Shown piece by piece: positions 18,304 to 27,289 of a stretch of DNA of 64,000 bases. A program made the translations under genes and the position numbers. Source of the stretch: Eoetvoesiella caeni (GTDB taxonomy: Bacteria; Pseudomonadota; Gammaproteobacteria; Burkholderiales; Burkholderiaceae_B); assembly GCF_003315175.1 (NCBI RefSeq), contig NZ_QNRQ01000004.1:1-64000 (forward strand), written 5' to 3'. A model generated the notes under the pieces. That model saw only the letters and a program-made list of their open reading frames with translations, was not told where the DNA came from and did not search any database. Positions within the stretch are counted from its first letter, which is position 1. Each line of letters begins with the position of its first letter.

Positions 18304-19128
18304 ATGCAATCCCAGCTACACTTTCCGCAGTTTTTCAGTGATGACCCCGCAAACGCAATGGCGTATACCGAAACCGGCGCCGGCGACATCCTGTTGCTGG
18401 TGCATGGTTCGCTTTGCGATTACCGCTATTGGCGCTGGCAGTTTGCCGCGCTGGGCCAACGCCACCGCGTCATTGCGCCAAGCTTGCGCGGCTACTGGCC
18501 CGCAGCGCTGCAAACCCGGGAGCCAAGCTTCAATGTAGCGCAACATACCGACGACCTGATCGGCTTCATACGCCGCCAGTTGGGCGGGCAGCGCTTACAT
18601 TTGTTGGGCCATTCGCGCGGCGCGCATGTCGCGCTTGAGGCAAGCCTGAAGGCGCCGGATCTGATTCGCTCTTTGGTGTTGGCCGACCCCGGCTTCCGCA
18701 TTGAACCAAACAGCGCGACGCACAACTTTTTGCCTGAAGTCGCCCGCCAGCTGGAAACCGGCGAAGTGGATGCCGCGCTGGCTTGCTTCATCGACACGGT
18801 CAATGGTGCCGGCACATGGCGCCATATGGTGAGCTGGTTCAAAAACATGGTGCGCGACAATGCTTACACACTGGTCTCGCAAGCCCGCGAAATCGACCTG
18901 GTGTTCGATCCGTCCCAGGCTGCGCGCCTGAAGTGCCCGGTGCTGCTGCTGGGCGGCGAAAACAGCCCGCCGCGCTATGGGCAGGTTATTGACGCCCTGA
19001 TGCAGCATATTCCCCAAGCCGAACGCGACACCATACCACTGGCTGCCCACGGCATGAACCTGGCCAATCCCAAGGCGTTCAATGAACGAGTTCTAAGGTT
19101 CACCGCCGCGGCGGCTGCACAATACTAG
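18304..19128 (+). CDS. Alpha/beta hydrolase
   Basis: A 274-residue alpha/beta-hydrolase-fold protein with no export signal. The nucleophile elbow GHSRG is at residues 102-106 (Ser104), an oxyanion region HGS at 34-36, a probable catalytic acid in 'LLLGGENSP' (Glu or a nearby residue), and His in 'PLAAHGMN'. Substrate unknown. It starts 8 bp after the iron-type ABC ATPase, so a role in releasing iron from an imported ester siderophore is possible, but this is inference from context only. The longer open frame upstream overlaps the ATPase gene and is not likely coding. Confidence 0.8.
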   Translation: MQSQLHFPQFFSDDPANAMAYTETGAGDILLLVHGSLCDYRYWRWQFAALGQRHRVIAPSLRGYWPAALQTREPSFNVAQHTDDLIGFIRRQLGGQRLHLLGHSRGAHVALEASLKAPDLIRSLVLADPGFRIEPNSATHNFLPEVARQLETGEVDAALACFIDTVNGAGTWRHMVSWFKNMVRDNAYTLVSQAREIDLVFDPSQAARLKCPVLLLGGENSPPRYGQVIDALMQHIPQAERDTIPLAAHGMNLANPKAFNERVLRFTAAAAAQY

Positions 19129-19173
19129 ACGGCAGCTGCGCCGCCACTGCATGCCGGTGACATGCGCGTGGAA

Positions 19174-19689
19174 TTACTGCGCCAGGGTATTCGCGGGTTT
19201 TACTTCGCACATGGCCTGGGCCATTTCCCCAGAGTCGAACATAAATGTCATGGGTACGGACGTGCCGACGACCACAGGTTTGCTGGCCTTTTCAAGCATG
19301 GCGTGATAGCTGCCCGGCTTGAACGCCAGCTTGCCGTTGGCGGGAATGGCGATCTCGTGCGTCATGGACATTTTGCTCATGCCATTGTCATGTGTAGTTT
19401 GGTGGAGCATGACGGAGCCGTAGGCCGCGGATGATGCGGACTTCAACTTAGCGCCGGTATTACCCGAGTTATGCACCACAAAATAGCCGGCGGAAGGCGC
19501 AGGCGCCGGCAATGAACGGATCCAGCAATCGGAAACCGACAGCGTGCTGGATAACGCAGCTCCGGCCGCAGGATTCTGGTGGTTTGCGTGGTCCATAGGC
19601 ATGGAGCCCGGCATTTCGTGGCTGGGCGAAGCGGCCAGCGCCGCATTGCTTGCCAAGGCAAGTGAGGCAAGAACAAATGCCAATTTCAT
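19174..19689 (-). CDS. Periplasmic copper chaperone PCu(A)C (DUF461)
   Basis: A 171-residue exported protein: signal peptide to about residue 19, then a Met/His-rich stretch ('HEMPGSMPMDHANH', about residues 24-37), then a cupredoxin-like PCu(A)C domain with the Cu(I) ligand pattern His-Met-Met-His-Met ('MLHQTTHDNGMSKM' and 'YHAML'). Such proteins deliver copper to the CuA site of cytochrome oxidase. The ATG at 19689 follows AAGGAGCTGAA. The extra N-terminal Met/His tract is an additional probable copper-binding element. No oxidase gene is nearby. Confidence 0.9.
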   Translation of the reverse strand: MKLAFVLASLALASNAALAASPSHEMPGSMPMDHANHQNPAAGAALSSTLSVSDCWIRSLPAPAPSAGYFVVHNSGNTGAKLKSASSAAYGSVMLHQTTHDNGMSKMSMTHEIAIPANGKLAFKPGSYHAMLEKASKPVVVGTSVPMTFMFDSGEMAQAMCEVKPANTLAQ

Positions 19690-19762
19690 TTCAGCTCCTT
19701 ATGAATAAACTCAGTGAAGTTTACCCCGATTGGCGGGATAGCTACCCCGCAAGGGCGCCTTC

Positions 19763-19812
19763 TTGCCTTGGGGCGGCCCGGCGGCAAAAAATACCCCACG
19801 CTGCGCCGCTAC
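19763..19812. repeat. dispersed copy of the GC-rich repeat found at 3907-4150
   Basis: Contains TTGCCTTGGGGCGGCCCGGC (from 19763) and then CCCCACGCTGCGCCGCTAC (19794-19812), the same two blocks as the tandem repeats at 3907-4150 but joined in the order end-then-start. It lies between two minus-strand genes. Confidence 0.8.
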
Positions 19813-19819
19813 GCAGCGG

Positions 19820-19853
19820 AGAAAAAAGCCGACAGTGCAAACTGTCGGCTTGT
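19820..19853 (-). terminator. terminator of the BMP-type ABC operon
   Basis: On the minus strand AAGCCGACAGT pairs with ACTGTCGGCTT (perfect 11-bp arms) and TTTTTT follows. It lies just downstream of the substrate-binding protein gene ending at 19875. Confidence 0.85.
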
Positions 19854-19874
19854 GTGCCCGCTGGAGCCCTGCAA

Positions 19875-20963
19875 TTACTTGGAGGGCAATTTGCCTGCAA
19901 TACCTTCTACATAGTAGTTCATCTGATTCAGGCCTTTATCGTCCATCGAACCCGACGCCAGGATGGTCTTGCCTTCGTTGGTAACGACAGGTCCATCGAA
20001 CGGTGTCAGCTTGCCGGCGATGATTTCAGCCTTCTTTTCTTCGACCAGTTTTTTCACATCGTCGGGCACGGCGGGATTGACGGCGTCGAGCGCGGCCATG
20101 CCTTCTTTCAGGCCGCCCCAGGTGCTGTCGGCCTTCCAGGTGCCGTTCAGGACGTCTTGTGCTTCTTTGGTGAAGTACTTGCCCCAATGGTGGGTTACAG
20201 CAGCCAACTGCGCATGCGGCCCGAATTTGCTCATGTCGGAGTGGTAGGCAACAGCGTACTTGCCTTTTTCTTCGGCCACCTGCACGGTGGCGGTGGAGTC
20301 GGTGTGGTGCGTGACGACGTCGGCGCCCTGGCCGATGAGCGCCAACGCGGCGTCGCGCTCTTTGCCCGGATCGAACCAGCTATTCACCCAGATCACCCGC
20401 ACCTCGGCCTTGGGGTTGACGCTGCGCATGCCGCGCGTAAAGGCGTTCATGCCCTGAAGCACTTCAGGAATTGGGAAAGCGCCAACATAACCGGCAACAT
20501 TGGTCTTGGTCATTTTGCCGGCAATAATGCCGGCCAGATAGCGTGCCTCGTAGAAGCGCGCATTGGTGGTGGCCACGTTGGGGGCTGTTTTATAACCGGT
20601 GGAGTGAACGAACTTGACGTCGGGGAACTGCTTGGCAACCTTGATGGTCGGATTCATGTAGCCGAACGAAGTCGTAAATATAAGCTTGTTGCCTTGCTGC
20701 GCCAGGTCGCGAATGACCCGCTCGGCATCAGCACCTTCGGGCACATCTTCGACGTACTGCGTCTTGACCTTGTCGCCAAGGTTTTTTTCCATTTCGCGGC
20801 GGCCCAGGTCTTGCTGCCAGGTCCAGCCCGCTTCGCCGATAGGGCTGACATAAACGAAGCCGACCTTCAATGGGGCATCGGCGGCATTGGCCTGGCTGGA
20901 CAGCGCCAAGACCGGCACCGCAGCAAAGGCCAACAAGGTACGGCGCATGAATTTCTTCGACAT
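19875..20963 (-). CDS. BMP-family ABC transporter substrate-binding protein
   Basis: A 362-residue periplasmic protein with a signal peptide ending at Ala-Asn-Ala (about residue 27) and a BMP/PnrA domain ('KVGFVYVSPIGEAGWTWQQDLGR', 'GADVVTHHTDS', 'NGTWKADSTWGGLKEG'). Family members bind purine nucleosides or related compounds for import. It is the last gene of a four-gene minus-strand operon (ATPase, two permeases, binding protein), 67 bp after the second permease, and is followed by a strong terminator. The larger spacing and end position may allow higher or separate expression. Confidence 0.92.
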   Translation of the reverse strand: MSKKFMRRTLLAFAAVPVLALSSQANAADAPLKVGFVYVSPIGEAGWTWQQDLGRREMEKNLGDKVKTQYVEDVPEGADAERVIRDLAQQGNKLIFTTSFGYMNPTIKVAKQFPDVKFVHSTGYKTAPNVATTNARFYEARYLAGIIAGKMTKTNVAGYVGAFPIPEVLQGMNAFTRGMRSVNPKAEVRVIWVNSWFDPGKERDAALALIGQGADVVTHHTDSTATVQVAEEKGKYAVAYHSDMSKFGPHAQLAAVTHHWGKYFTKEAQDVLNGTWKADSTWGGLKEGMAALDAVNPAVPDDVKKLVEEKKAEIIAGKLTPFDGPVVTNEGKTILASGSMDDKGLNQMNYYVEGIAGKLPSK

Positions 20964-21030
20964 GGCTTTTCTCTCTGGTGAATGAAAATCGGGAACTCGT
21001 TCAGGCTTTACTAGTGTCCTGTTTGGTTGA

Positions 21031-21948
21031 CTAGGTATTGGGATTAAAGTTTTTTCCTAGCGATGCGGGCATATTAAGCCGGATCCATCCCGCATTGCGC
21101 GATATTAAGACCAAAACCAGGACGGTCGCAAGATACGGCAGCATGGACAGCAACTGCGATGCAATGGGCACGCCCCTGGCCTGCATATGATAGGTAAGAA
21201 TGGTGATGCCGCCGAACAGGTAGGCGCCAACCACCACGCGCGCCGGCCGCCATGTGGCGAAGGTCGTCAGGGCCAGTGCGATCCAGCCGCGCCCCGCGAC
21301 CATGTTCTCGACCCACATGGGCGTATAGACCACGGACATGAAAGCCCCTGCCACACCGCAGCATGCGCCGCCGAACAACAAGGCATACAGCCGGATATGG
21401 CGCACGTTATAACCGAGGGCGTGGGCTGAAACAGGCGATTCGCCGACCGCGCGCAAAATAAGGCCGGAACGCGTGCGATACAAGAACCAGATAATGGCGC
21501 AGCACAAGAGCAGCGACAAATACACCACCGGGTGCTGGCGAAACAAAGCCGTGCCGACGAATGGAATGTCTTCAAGAAATGGAATGCCCCAGGCCGGGTT
21601 GTTCAGGGTTTTGCCGACATAATCGATGCCCAGGTAGGCCGAGGCGCCGGCACCGAACAAAGAAAGGGCCAAGCCCGTTGCGACCTGATTCGCGCCCAGC
21701 CACACGGTAAGCCAGGCAAAGAACCCGGCCAGCACCATGCCGGCGCAAGCCCCAGCCAAAAAACCCAGGGGGGAACTGTCCGTATTGACGGTAACCGCAA
21801 ACCCGACCACGGCGGCCATCAGCATCATGCCTTCGGAGCCCAGGTTGATGACGCCGGATTTTTCATTGATAAGCAGGCCCAGGGCGGCCAGCATAAGCGG
21901 CGTTCCCGAATTGATCGACGCGGCGATCAGCGGTGCCAAGGTATCCAT
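21031..21948 (-). CDS. BMP-type ABC transporter permease 2
   Basis: A 305-residue inner-membrane protein of the BPD_transp_2 family with about eight hydrophobic segments, including 'INLGSEGMMLMAAVVGFAV' near the start and 'GVAGAFMSVVYTPMWVENMVAGRGWIALALTTFATWRP', a hallmark of nucleoside-type permeases (NupQ/YufQ). It forms a heterodimer with the permease encoded just upstream; the two genes overlap by one base (TAATG at 21946-21950). Its partner binding protein follows. Confidence 0.92.
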   Translation of the reverse strand: MDTLAPLIAASINSGTPLMLAALGLLINEKSGVINLGSEGMMLMAAVVGFAVTVNTDSSPLGFLAGACAGMVLAGFFAWLTVWLGANQVATGLALSLFGAGASAYLGIDYVGKTLNNPAWGIPFLEDIPFVGTALFRQHPVVYLSLLLCCAIIWFLYRTRSGLILRAVGESPVSAHALGYNVRHIRLYALLFGGACCGVAGAFMSVVYTPMWVENMVAGRGWIALALTTFATWRPARVVVGAYLFGGITILTYHMQARGVPIASQLLSMLPYLATVLVLVLISRNAGWIRLNMPASLGKNFNPNT

Positions 21949-23009
21949 TATTTTCTCCAGCGCAGTTTATTGTGGATAAGGACGTCGCAGGCCAGCAGCG
22001 AAAACAGCAAAATGCCCTGAAACACGCCGGTAATGGCGCTGGGCATGCCCAGCCGCGATTGGGACAATTCGCCCCCGATATACAACAGCGCCATGATGAA
22101 GCTGGAAAAAATAACGCCAATGGGGTGCAGCCGCCCCACGAAAGCCACGATAATCGCCGCGAACCCATAGCCCGGCGATACCGACGGCGTAAGCTGGCCG
22201 ATGGGCCCCATGACTTCGCAGGCGCCCGCCACCCCGGCCAGGCCGCCCGAAACCAGCATGGAAACCCATAGCGCCTTGCGTGCCGAAAAACCGGCATAAC
22301 GTGCGGCCCTGGGCGCCATCCCGCCCACCTGCAGCTTGAAGCCCGAGAAGCTGCGCGACATGAATAGCCAGCCCAGCAGTGCGGCCGCCAAGGCCAGCAC
22401 TATGCCCAGATGCAAGCGTGTGCCTGGAATGACCATAGGCAGCAGGAAGCCGTCGGAAAACAGGCGCGACTGCGGAAAGCCGAAGCCGTCCGGATCGATC
22501 AAAATGCCGTGGACCAGATAACTTAGCAGCAACTGCGCGACATAAACCAGCATGAGCGAGACGAGAATTTCGTTGGCATTGAAGCGGTCGCGCAGCCAGG
22601 CGGTAATGCCGCCCCACAGAGCGCCGCCTACCGCGCCGGCAAGCAAAGCCAGGGTGATCAACCAAAAGCCGCCCCCTTCGCCATCGTCGAAATAAAGGAC
22701 GACACTGCCCGCCGCGATAGCCCCGATGACCAATTGCCCCTCGGCGCCGATATTGAAAAAATTGGCGCGAAAACAAATAGCCAGGCCGACCGATATAAGC
22801 AGCAACGGCGCCACTTTGACACCGACCTCTGTCCAGCCGCGCAGGTCTTTGATGGGCTCGAAGAAAAACACCCCCAGGCTGGTGAGCGGGTCTTTACCCA
22901 CCGCCATGAACAAGACCACGCCGCACGCGGCGGTCAGCAGTACGGCCAGTATCGGCGAACACCAGGACATCAATACCGAAGGCGTGGCGCGCGGTTCAAG
23001 CCTGATCAT
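21948..23009 (-). CDS. BMP-type ABC transporter permease 1
   Basis: A 353-residue inner-membrane permease with 'FNIGAEGQLVIGAIAAG' and 'FSARKALWVSMLVSGGLAGVAGACEVMGPIGQLTPSVSPGYGFAAIIVAFVGRLHPIG', motifs of the NupP/YufP type. It overlaps the ATPase gene by 14 bp at its start and the next permease by one base at its stop, so the order ATPase-permease-permease is tightly coupled. Together they form the membrane channel for a probable nucleoside or nucleobase importer. Confidence 0.92.
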   Translation of the reverse strand: MIRLEPRATPSVLMSWCSPILAVLLTAACGVVLFMAVGKDPLTSLGVFFFEPIKDLRGWTEVGVKVAPLLLISVGLAICFRANFFNIGAEGQLVIGAIAAGSVVLYFDDGEGGGFWLITLALLAGAVGGALWGGITAWLRDRFNANEILVSLMLVYVAQLLLSYLVHGILIDPDGFGFPQSRLFSDGFLLPMVIPGTRLHLGIVLALAAALLGWLFMSRSFSGFKLQVGGMAPRAARYAGFSARKALWVSMLVSGGLAGVAGACEVMGPIGQLTPSVSPGYGFAAIIVAFVGRLHPIGVIFSSFIMALLYIGGELSQSRLGMPSAITGVFQGILLFSLLACDVLIHNKLRWRK

Positions 23010-24534
23010 GGCGCTCTCCTTCGGAAATCGTAGCCGGCTGGTCCCACAGGCCGCTCATCCAGCGCCCGATCAGATCGAGGCTGGCCTGCGACGTTTTGAC
23101 GGACGGCGACATTCGGCCCTTGGACATGACTATGAGGCGGTCGGATATCTCGAAGAGCTCGTCCAGTTCTTCGGAAATGACCAATAACGCGCAACCCTCG
23201 TCGCGCAAGGCGAGCAGTTCGCCGCGAATCTGTGCCGCGGCGCCAACATCGACGCCCCAGGTGGGCTGTGCCACCAACAGCACCTTGGGTTTGCGGATAA
23301 CTTCGCGACCGACAATATACTTTTGCAGGTTGCCGCCCGAGAGGCTGGTGGCCAGCGCCTTGGGGCCGCCCGCCTTGACATGAAACCGTTCTATGATGCT
23401 CTTGGCCGTATTGGCAATGCCGCCCGAGCGAATCATGCCGTATTCTATGGTGGAGGCGGTCTGGTGCGACAAAAGTATGTTGTCGGCCAGCCCCATTTCC
23501 GGGACCGCGCCGCGCCCCAGCCGTTCTTCGGGAACAAAGCCCAGGCCGTGCGCGTGGCGCCATGCCGCGGGACGGTTTCCGACGGGCTTGCCTTCAAGAA
23601 GGATGGCGTTGGCTTGGGCGCGCGGATCTTCGCCGGACAACGCAGCCAGCAGCTCTTGCTGGCCATTGCCCGATACTCCCGCCACGCCAAGGATTTCGCC
23701 CGCGCATACTTCAAAGTTTATGTCGCAGAGCTCGACCGCAAACGGGTGGGCTTTGCTTAACGAAAGATCATGTGCCGACAGAATGCTGGCCCCGGGGGTA
23801 TGAGGCCGATGTGAAAAGTGCGGCGGCTCGGCGCCGATCATGAGGCGCGACAGGCTGGCGTCGGTTTCTTCGCGCGGGTCGCACACCCCGGTGACCTTGC
23901 CCCCGCGCATGACCGTACAGGTATGGCACAAGGCGCGAATTTCGTCCAGCTTATGGCTGATGTACAGAATGCTGCAGCCTTCATCGGCCAACTTGCGCAA
24001 AGTCTCGAACAACTTGCTTACCGCCTGGGGGGTCAGCACCGAAGTGGGTTCGTCAAGAATCAACAATTGCGGCTTGGCCAGCAAGGCCCGCACAATTTCA
24101 ACACGCTGGCATTCGCCCACCGACAAGGTATGCACATGGCGCTGGGGCTCGAGCTCGAGGCCATACTGATGCGCTGTTTCGGCAATACGCAATTCAAGTT
24201 CGGCAAGCTTGGTATCCGACGGCAGGCCAAGCGCTATGTTTTCGGCCACGGTCAAGGTGTCGAACAACGAAAAATGCTGGAACACCATGGCTATGCCCAA
24301 CTGGCGCGCCGCAGCCGGATTGGCGATGCGCACGGGCTTGCCATTCCAGAGGACAGTGCCGGCGTCGGGTTCGACCGCGCCGAAGATTATCTTCATGAGG
24401 GTGGATTTGCCAGCGCCATTTTCGCCCAGCACCGCATGGATTTCGCCAGGTTGAACCGAGAGATCTACGCCGTCGTTGGCAACAACCGAAGGATACTTCT
24501 TGGTGATCTTTTGCAGCTCGAGACGTAGAGTCAT
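22996..24534 (-). CDS. BMP-type ABC transporter ATP-binding protein (double ATPase)
   Basis: A 512-residue protein with two ABC domains. Domain 1 has Walker A GENGAGKST (residues 37-45) and a signature LSVGECQRVEI in place of the canonical LSGGQ; domain 2 has a degenerate Walker A (GVSGNGQQELL) and signature LSGGNLQK. This asymmetry is normal for the nucleoside/sugar (NupO/RbsA) class. I chose ATG 24534, just before the conserved first strand; a TTG 8 codons upstream is possible but lacks a clear ribosome-binding site. First gene of the operon; the 175-bp gap to tag holds its promoter. Confidence 0.9.
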   Translation of the reverse strand: MTLRLELQKITKKYPSVVANDGVDLSVQPGEIHAVLGENGAGKSTLMKIIFGAVEPDAGTVLWNGKPVRIANPAAARQLGIAMVFQHFSLFDTLTVAENIALGLPSDTKLAELELRIAETAHQYGLELEPQRHVHTLSVGECQRVEIVRALLAKPQLLILDEPTSVLTPQAVSKLFETLRKLADEGCSILYISHKLDEIRALCHTCTVMRGGKVTGVCDPREETDASLSRLMIGAEPPHFSHRPHTPGASILSAHDLSLSKAHPFAVELCDINFEVCAGEILGVAGVSGNGQQELLAALSGEDPRAQANAILLEGKPVGNRPAAWRHAHGLGFVPEERLGRGAVPEMGLADNILLSHQTASTIEYGMIRSGGIANTAKSIIERFHVKAGGPKALATSLSGGNLQKYIVGREVIRKPKVLLVAQPTWGVDVGAAAQIRGELLALRDEGCALLVISEELDELFEISDRLIVMSKGRMSPSVKTSQASLDLIGRWMSGLWDQPATISEGERHDQA

Positions 24535-24709
24535 ATTTTTTATATGTGTTCGATTCAAAATTTACAGCCACAGCCTGCCCGACTGCAAAAGGGCATTTTC
24601 CCATAATTGAGTAGACAGGGAACGGTACATTAAACTTACTATAGAGATCGCAACTGCTCTTGCCAATCTAGCGATAATACCTAGAGATTATTTACCAAGG
24701 AACGTCTCC

Positions 24710-25282
24710 ATGCCTTCAATCCCGCCTCAAGACCGATGCCGCTGCGGCTGGGCCGACAGCAATGCTCTGATGCGCGACTATCACGACAACGAGTGGGGAC
24801 GTCCCGTTCATGACAGCCGCGCGTTATGGGAAAAACTGATGCTCGACGGCTTTCAGGCCGGGCTGTCCTGGAACACCATATTGCAAAAACGCGAAGCGTT
24901 CAAGCTTGCGTTCGATAATTTCCAGCCCGAGATCATCGCCCAATACACGGAAGCCGATGTCGAACGCCTTCTTGCCAACGCAGGCATAGTGCGCTCGCGC
25001 GCAAAAATCCTGGCCACGATCGGCGGGGCCAGGGCCTACCTTGCGATGCAAGAGGCCGGCGAAGAATTCGCGCCGTTCATTTGGGCATTGGCCGGAAATG
25101 CGCCGATCCTGAATGGCGGCGACTCGCGGCTTACGCAATCGCCGCTGTCCCAGGAAATTTCGGGCGCGCTTAAAAAGCGGGGATTCAAGTTCGTTGGTCC
25201 TGTCATCGTATACGCCTGGATGCAAGCCACCGGCATCGTCAACGACCACGCACGCGATTGCTTTCTATATCAAAAGCCTTAG
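24710..25282 (+). CDS. tag: DNA-3-methyladenine glycosylase I
   Basis: Base-excision repair enzyme that removes 3-methyladenine (and 3-methylguanine) from alkylated DNA. The 190-residue length and motifs are those of Tag: 'RCGWADSNALMRDYHDNEWG' at the start, 'GFQAGLSWNTILQKREAF', and 'FKFVGPVIVYAWMQATGIVNDH'; conserved Cys and His residues at the ends bind zinc. ATG 24710 follows AAGGAACGTCTCC. Monocistronic and divergent from the BMP operon. Confidence 0.95.
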   Translation: MPSIPPQDRCRCGWADSNALMRDYHDNEWGRPVHDSRALWEKLMLDGFQAGLSWNTILQKREAFKLAFDNFQPEIIAQYTEADVERLLANAGIVRSRAKILATIGGARAYLAMQEAGEEFAPFIWALAGNAPILNGGDSRLTQSPLSQEISGALKKRGFKFVGPVIVYAWMQATGIVNDHARDCFLYQKP

Positions 25283-25323
25283 CGTGCCGCCGACATAACC
25301 CTAGTAATAACCCCTAGAAACCA

Positions 25324-25350
25324 TAAAGATCAAGCCGCCCCGGCCGTTAC
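25324..25350 (+). promoter_or_regulatory. sigma-28 (FliA)-like promoter of the chemoreceptor gene
   Basis: TAAA (25324-25327), a 15-base spacer, and GCCGTTAC (25343-25350) match the flagellar sigma-28 consensus TAAA-N15-GCCGATAA at 10 of 12 positions. It lies 74 bases upstream of the chemoreceptor ATG, where a class-3 flagellar/chemotaxis promoter is expected. Confidence 0.55.
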
Positions 25351-25423
25351 GATCAAGGGGCTATCTGCGCGCGCTCGTACAAACCGCCCTCGATAGAACA
25401 GCATCCAAGATCTCGGAGAAATA

Positions 25424-27226
25424 ATGGGCAGGCTCACTACCATGAAAGTAAAAACCAAAATGATCGGCGGCTTCTTGATCGTTGCCGCCATTGCCGCGAT
25501 CATCGGAGTGCTGGGCATACGTTCGATGCAGCAAATCAACGCTATGGCGGCCCATATGTACGACATCGAGCTGAAGGGCATACGCCATGCCGCCAGCGCC
25601 GACCAGAATCTGATCGCGACGGGCCGCGCGGTGCGCAGTACCTTGCTTACGTCCACCGAAGACGCCTATCGCAAGGAATACTTCAATATCGACAAGTACT
25701 TCAACATGGTCAGGCTGGAACTGGAAAGCCTGCTCAAGCTGGCCGCGTCGGACCAGGACAAGGCCGAAACCCAACAGGCCCTTGATGCTGTTGCCGCCTA
25801 CGACAAGGCGGTCAAAAGCATCATCAAAGAGCAGCCTGCCGAAACCCTGGGAAGCATGGACACCATCGATCGCCTGTTCAACGAGGTACGTCCGCTGGGC
25901 GACACCGCCGAGCAATTGCTCGAACAGATAGTCATGGGCCGCGAAGGCAACGCCATGCTGTTTGCCGACAAAATCCAGACCATCTACAACAATACGTTCA
26001 ATATCATGGTAGGCCTGACCCTGGGCGGCGCGCTGCTTGCCATTATCCTGGGCTCGTTGCTTACCCGTGGCCTGACCCGGCAACTGGGCGGTGAGCCCAG
26101 CCAGGTTGCCGTGGTCGCCAGCGCCATTGCCAAGGGCGACCTGACTTCGCGCGTAAACACCGGCAAAGCCGTCAACGGCAGCGTCATCCATGCCATGAGC
26201 GGCATGCAGGAATCGCTGCGCAATATTGTCGCCACCGTGCGCAACGGCAGCGAAAACATAGCTTCCGGCTCGAACCAGATCGCCGCGGGCAACTCCGACT
26301 TGTCGCAACGCACCGAAGAGCAGGCCGCCAACCTGACCCAGACCGCGGCCGCCATGGAGCAGCTTTCCAGCACGGTCAAGAATAATGCCGATGTCGCCAA
26401 GCAGGCTGTGCAAGTGGCCACATCGGCCAGCGACGCCGCTGTCAAGGGAGGCGCCGTCGTCAACGATGTGGTCGCCACCATGAGCGACATCAATACCTCG
26501 TCCCGAAAAATCGTCGACATCATAGGCGTTATCGACAGCATTGCGTTCCAGACCAACATCCTGGCCCTTAACGCCGCCGTCGAAGCTGCGCGCGCCGGCG
26601 AACAAGGCCGCGGATTTGCCGTGGTGGCCAGCGAAGTGCGCAGCCTGGCGCAAAAAAGCGCGTCGGCCGCCAAGGACATCAAGGGCTTGATCGACGACAG
26701 CGTGCAAAAAGTCGACACCGGCACCAAGATGGCGGACGCCGCCGGCACCGCCATGCAAGGCATCGTCCAGCACGTCAAGCGCGTCACCGACCTCATCAAT
26801 GAGATCAGCGCGGCAACCACCGAGCAAACGTCCGGACTGGCGCAAATCAACGAAGCCATTTCGCAGCTTAGCGACGTTACGCAACAAAACGCCTCGTTGG
26901 TGGAAGAGTCGTCCGCCGCCGCCGACAGCCTTAGCGACCAGGCGCAACAGTTGGTCAAGGTCGTTGGAACCTTCAAGCTTGGGCAAGAACATGCCGGCGT
27001 ACAGGCCGGGCGCGCCATCAATCAAGCCAAAGACGAAGACACGCACACCAGACAAGCGCTGGCAAGCCCGGCCCAAAAATTGGAACACGTGCAAGCCAGC
27101 CCCGCTTTATCCATGCCCGCACATGCCAGCTCAGCCGCCTCCATGCAACTGCGCCCCGCAAGCGCCGCCGGCTCGCAAGCGGCCCGCCTGCATGTCGTCA
27201 AAGAAGAAGAATGGGAAGAGTTCTAA
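25424..27226 (+). CDS. Methyl-accepting chemotaxis protein
   Basis: A 600-residue inner-membrane chemoreceptor: TM1 at about residues 12-32, a four-helix-bundle periplasmic sensor (4HB_MCP type) to about 190, TM2 around 190-212, a HAMP region, and a long cytoplasmic signalling coiled coil with the highly conserved hairpin tip '[42 protein letters not shown]'. The C-terminus is a Pro/Ala-rich linker ending EWEEF, which matches the xWxxF pentapeptide that tethers CheR/CheB. ATG 25424 follows GGAGAAATA; a second ATG 6 codons later is less likely. Ligand unknown. Confidence 0.95.
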   Translation: MGRLTTMKVKTKMIGGFLIVAAIAAIIGVLGIRSMQQINAMAAHMYDIELKGIRHAASADQNLIATGRAVRSTLLTSTEDAYRKEYFNIDKYFNMVRLELESLLKLAASDQDKAETQQALDAVAAYDKAVKSIIKEQPAETLGSMDTIDRLFNEVRPLGDTAEQLLEQIVMGREGNAMLFADKIQTIYNNTFNIMVGLTLGGALLAIILGSLLTRGLTRQLGGEPSQVAVVASAIAKGDLTSRVNTGKAVNGSVIHAMSGMQESLRNIVATVRNGSENIASGSNQIAAGNSDLSQRTEEQAANLTQTAAAMEQLSSTVKNNADVAKQAVQVATSASDAAVKGGAVVNDVVATMSDINTSSRKIVDIIGVIDSIAFQTNILALNAAVEAARAGEQGRGFAVVASEVRSLAQKSASAAKDIKGLIDDSVQKVDTGTKMADAAGTAMQGIVQHVKRVTDLINEISAATTEQTSGLAQINEAISQLSDVTQQNASLVEESSAAADSLSDQAQQLVKVVGTFKLGQEHAGVQAGRAINQAKDEDTHTRQALASPAQKLEHVQASPALSMPAHASSAASMQLRPASAAGSQAARLHVVKEEEWEEF

Positions 27227-27289
27227 TCCCACAAGGCGCCAAGCGCGGGCTCGGCGCCCTATAGCCGACGCGTTTGGCAAGGCGGCACC

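Noticed and set aside
25361-27094. 577-codon minus-strand frame opposite the chemoreceptor gene
   Set aside because: Shadow frame of a GC-rich coding region; no recognisable domain, while the plus strand encodes a complete chemoreceptor.
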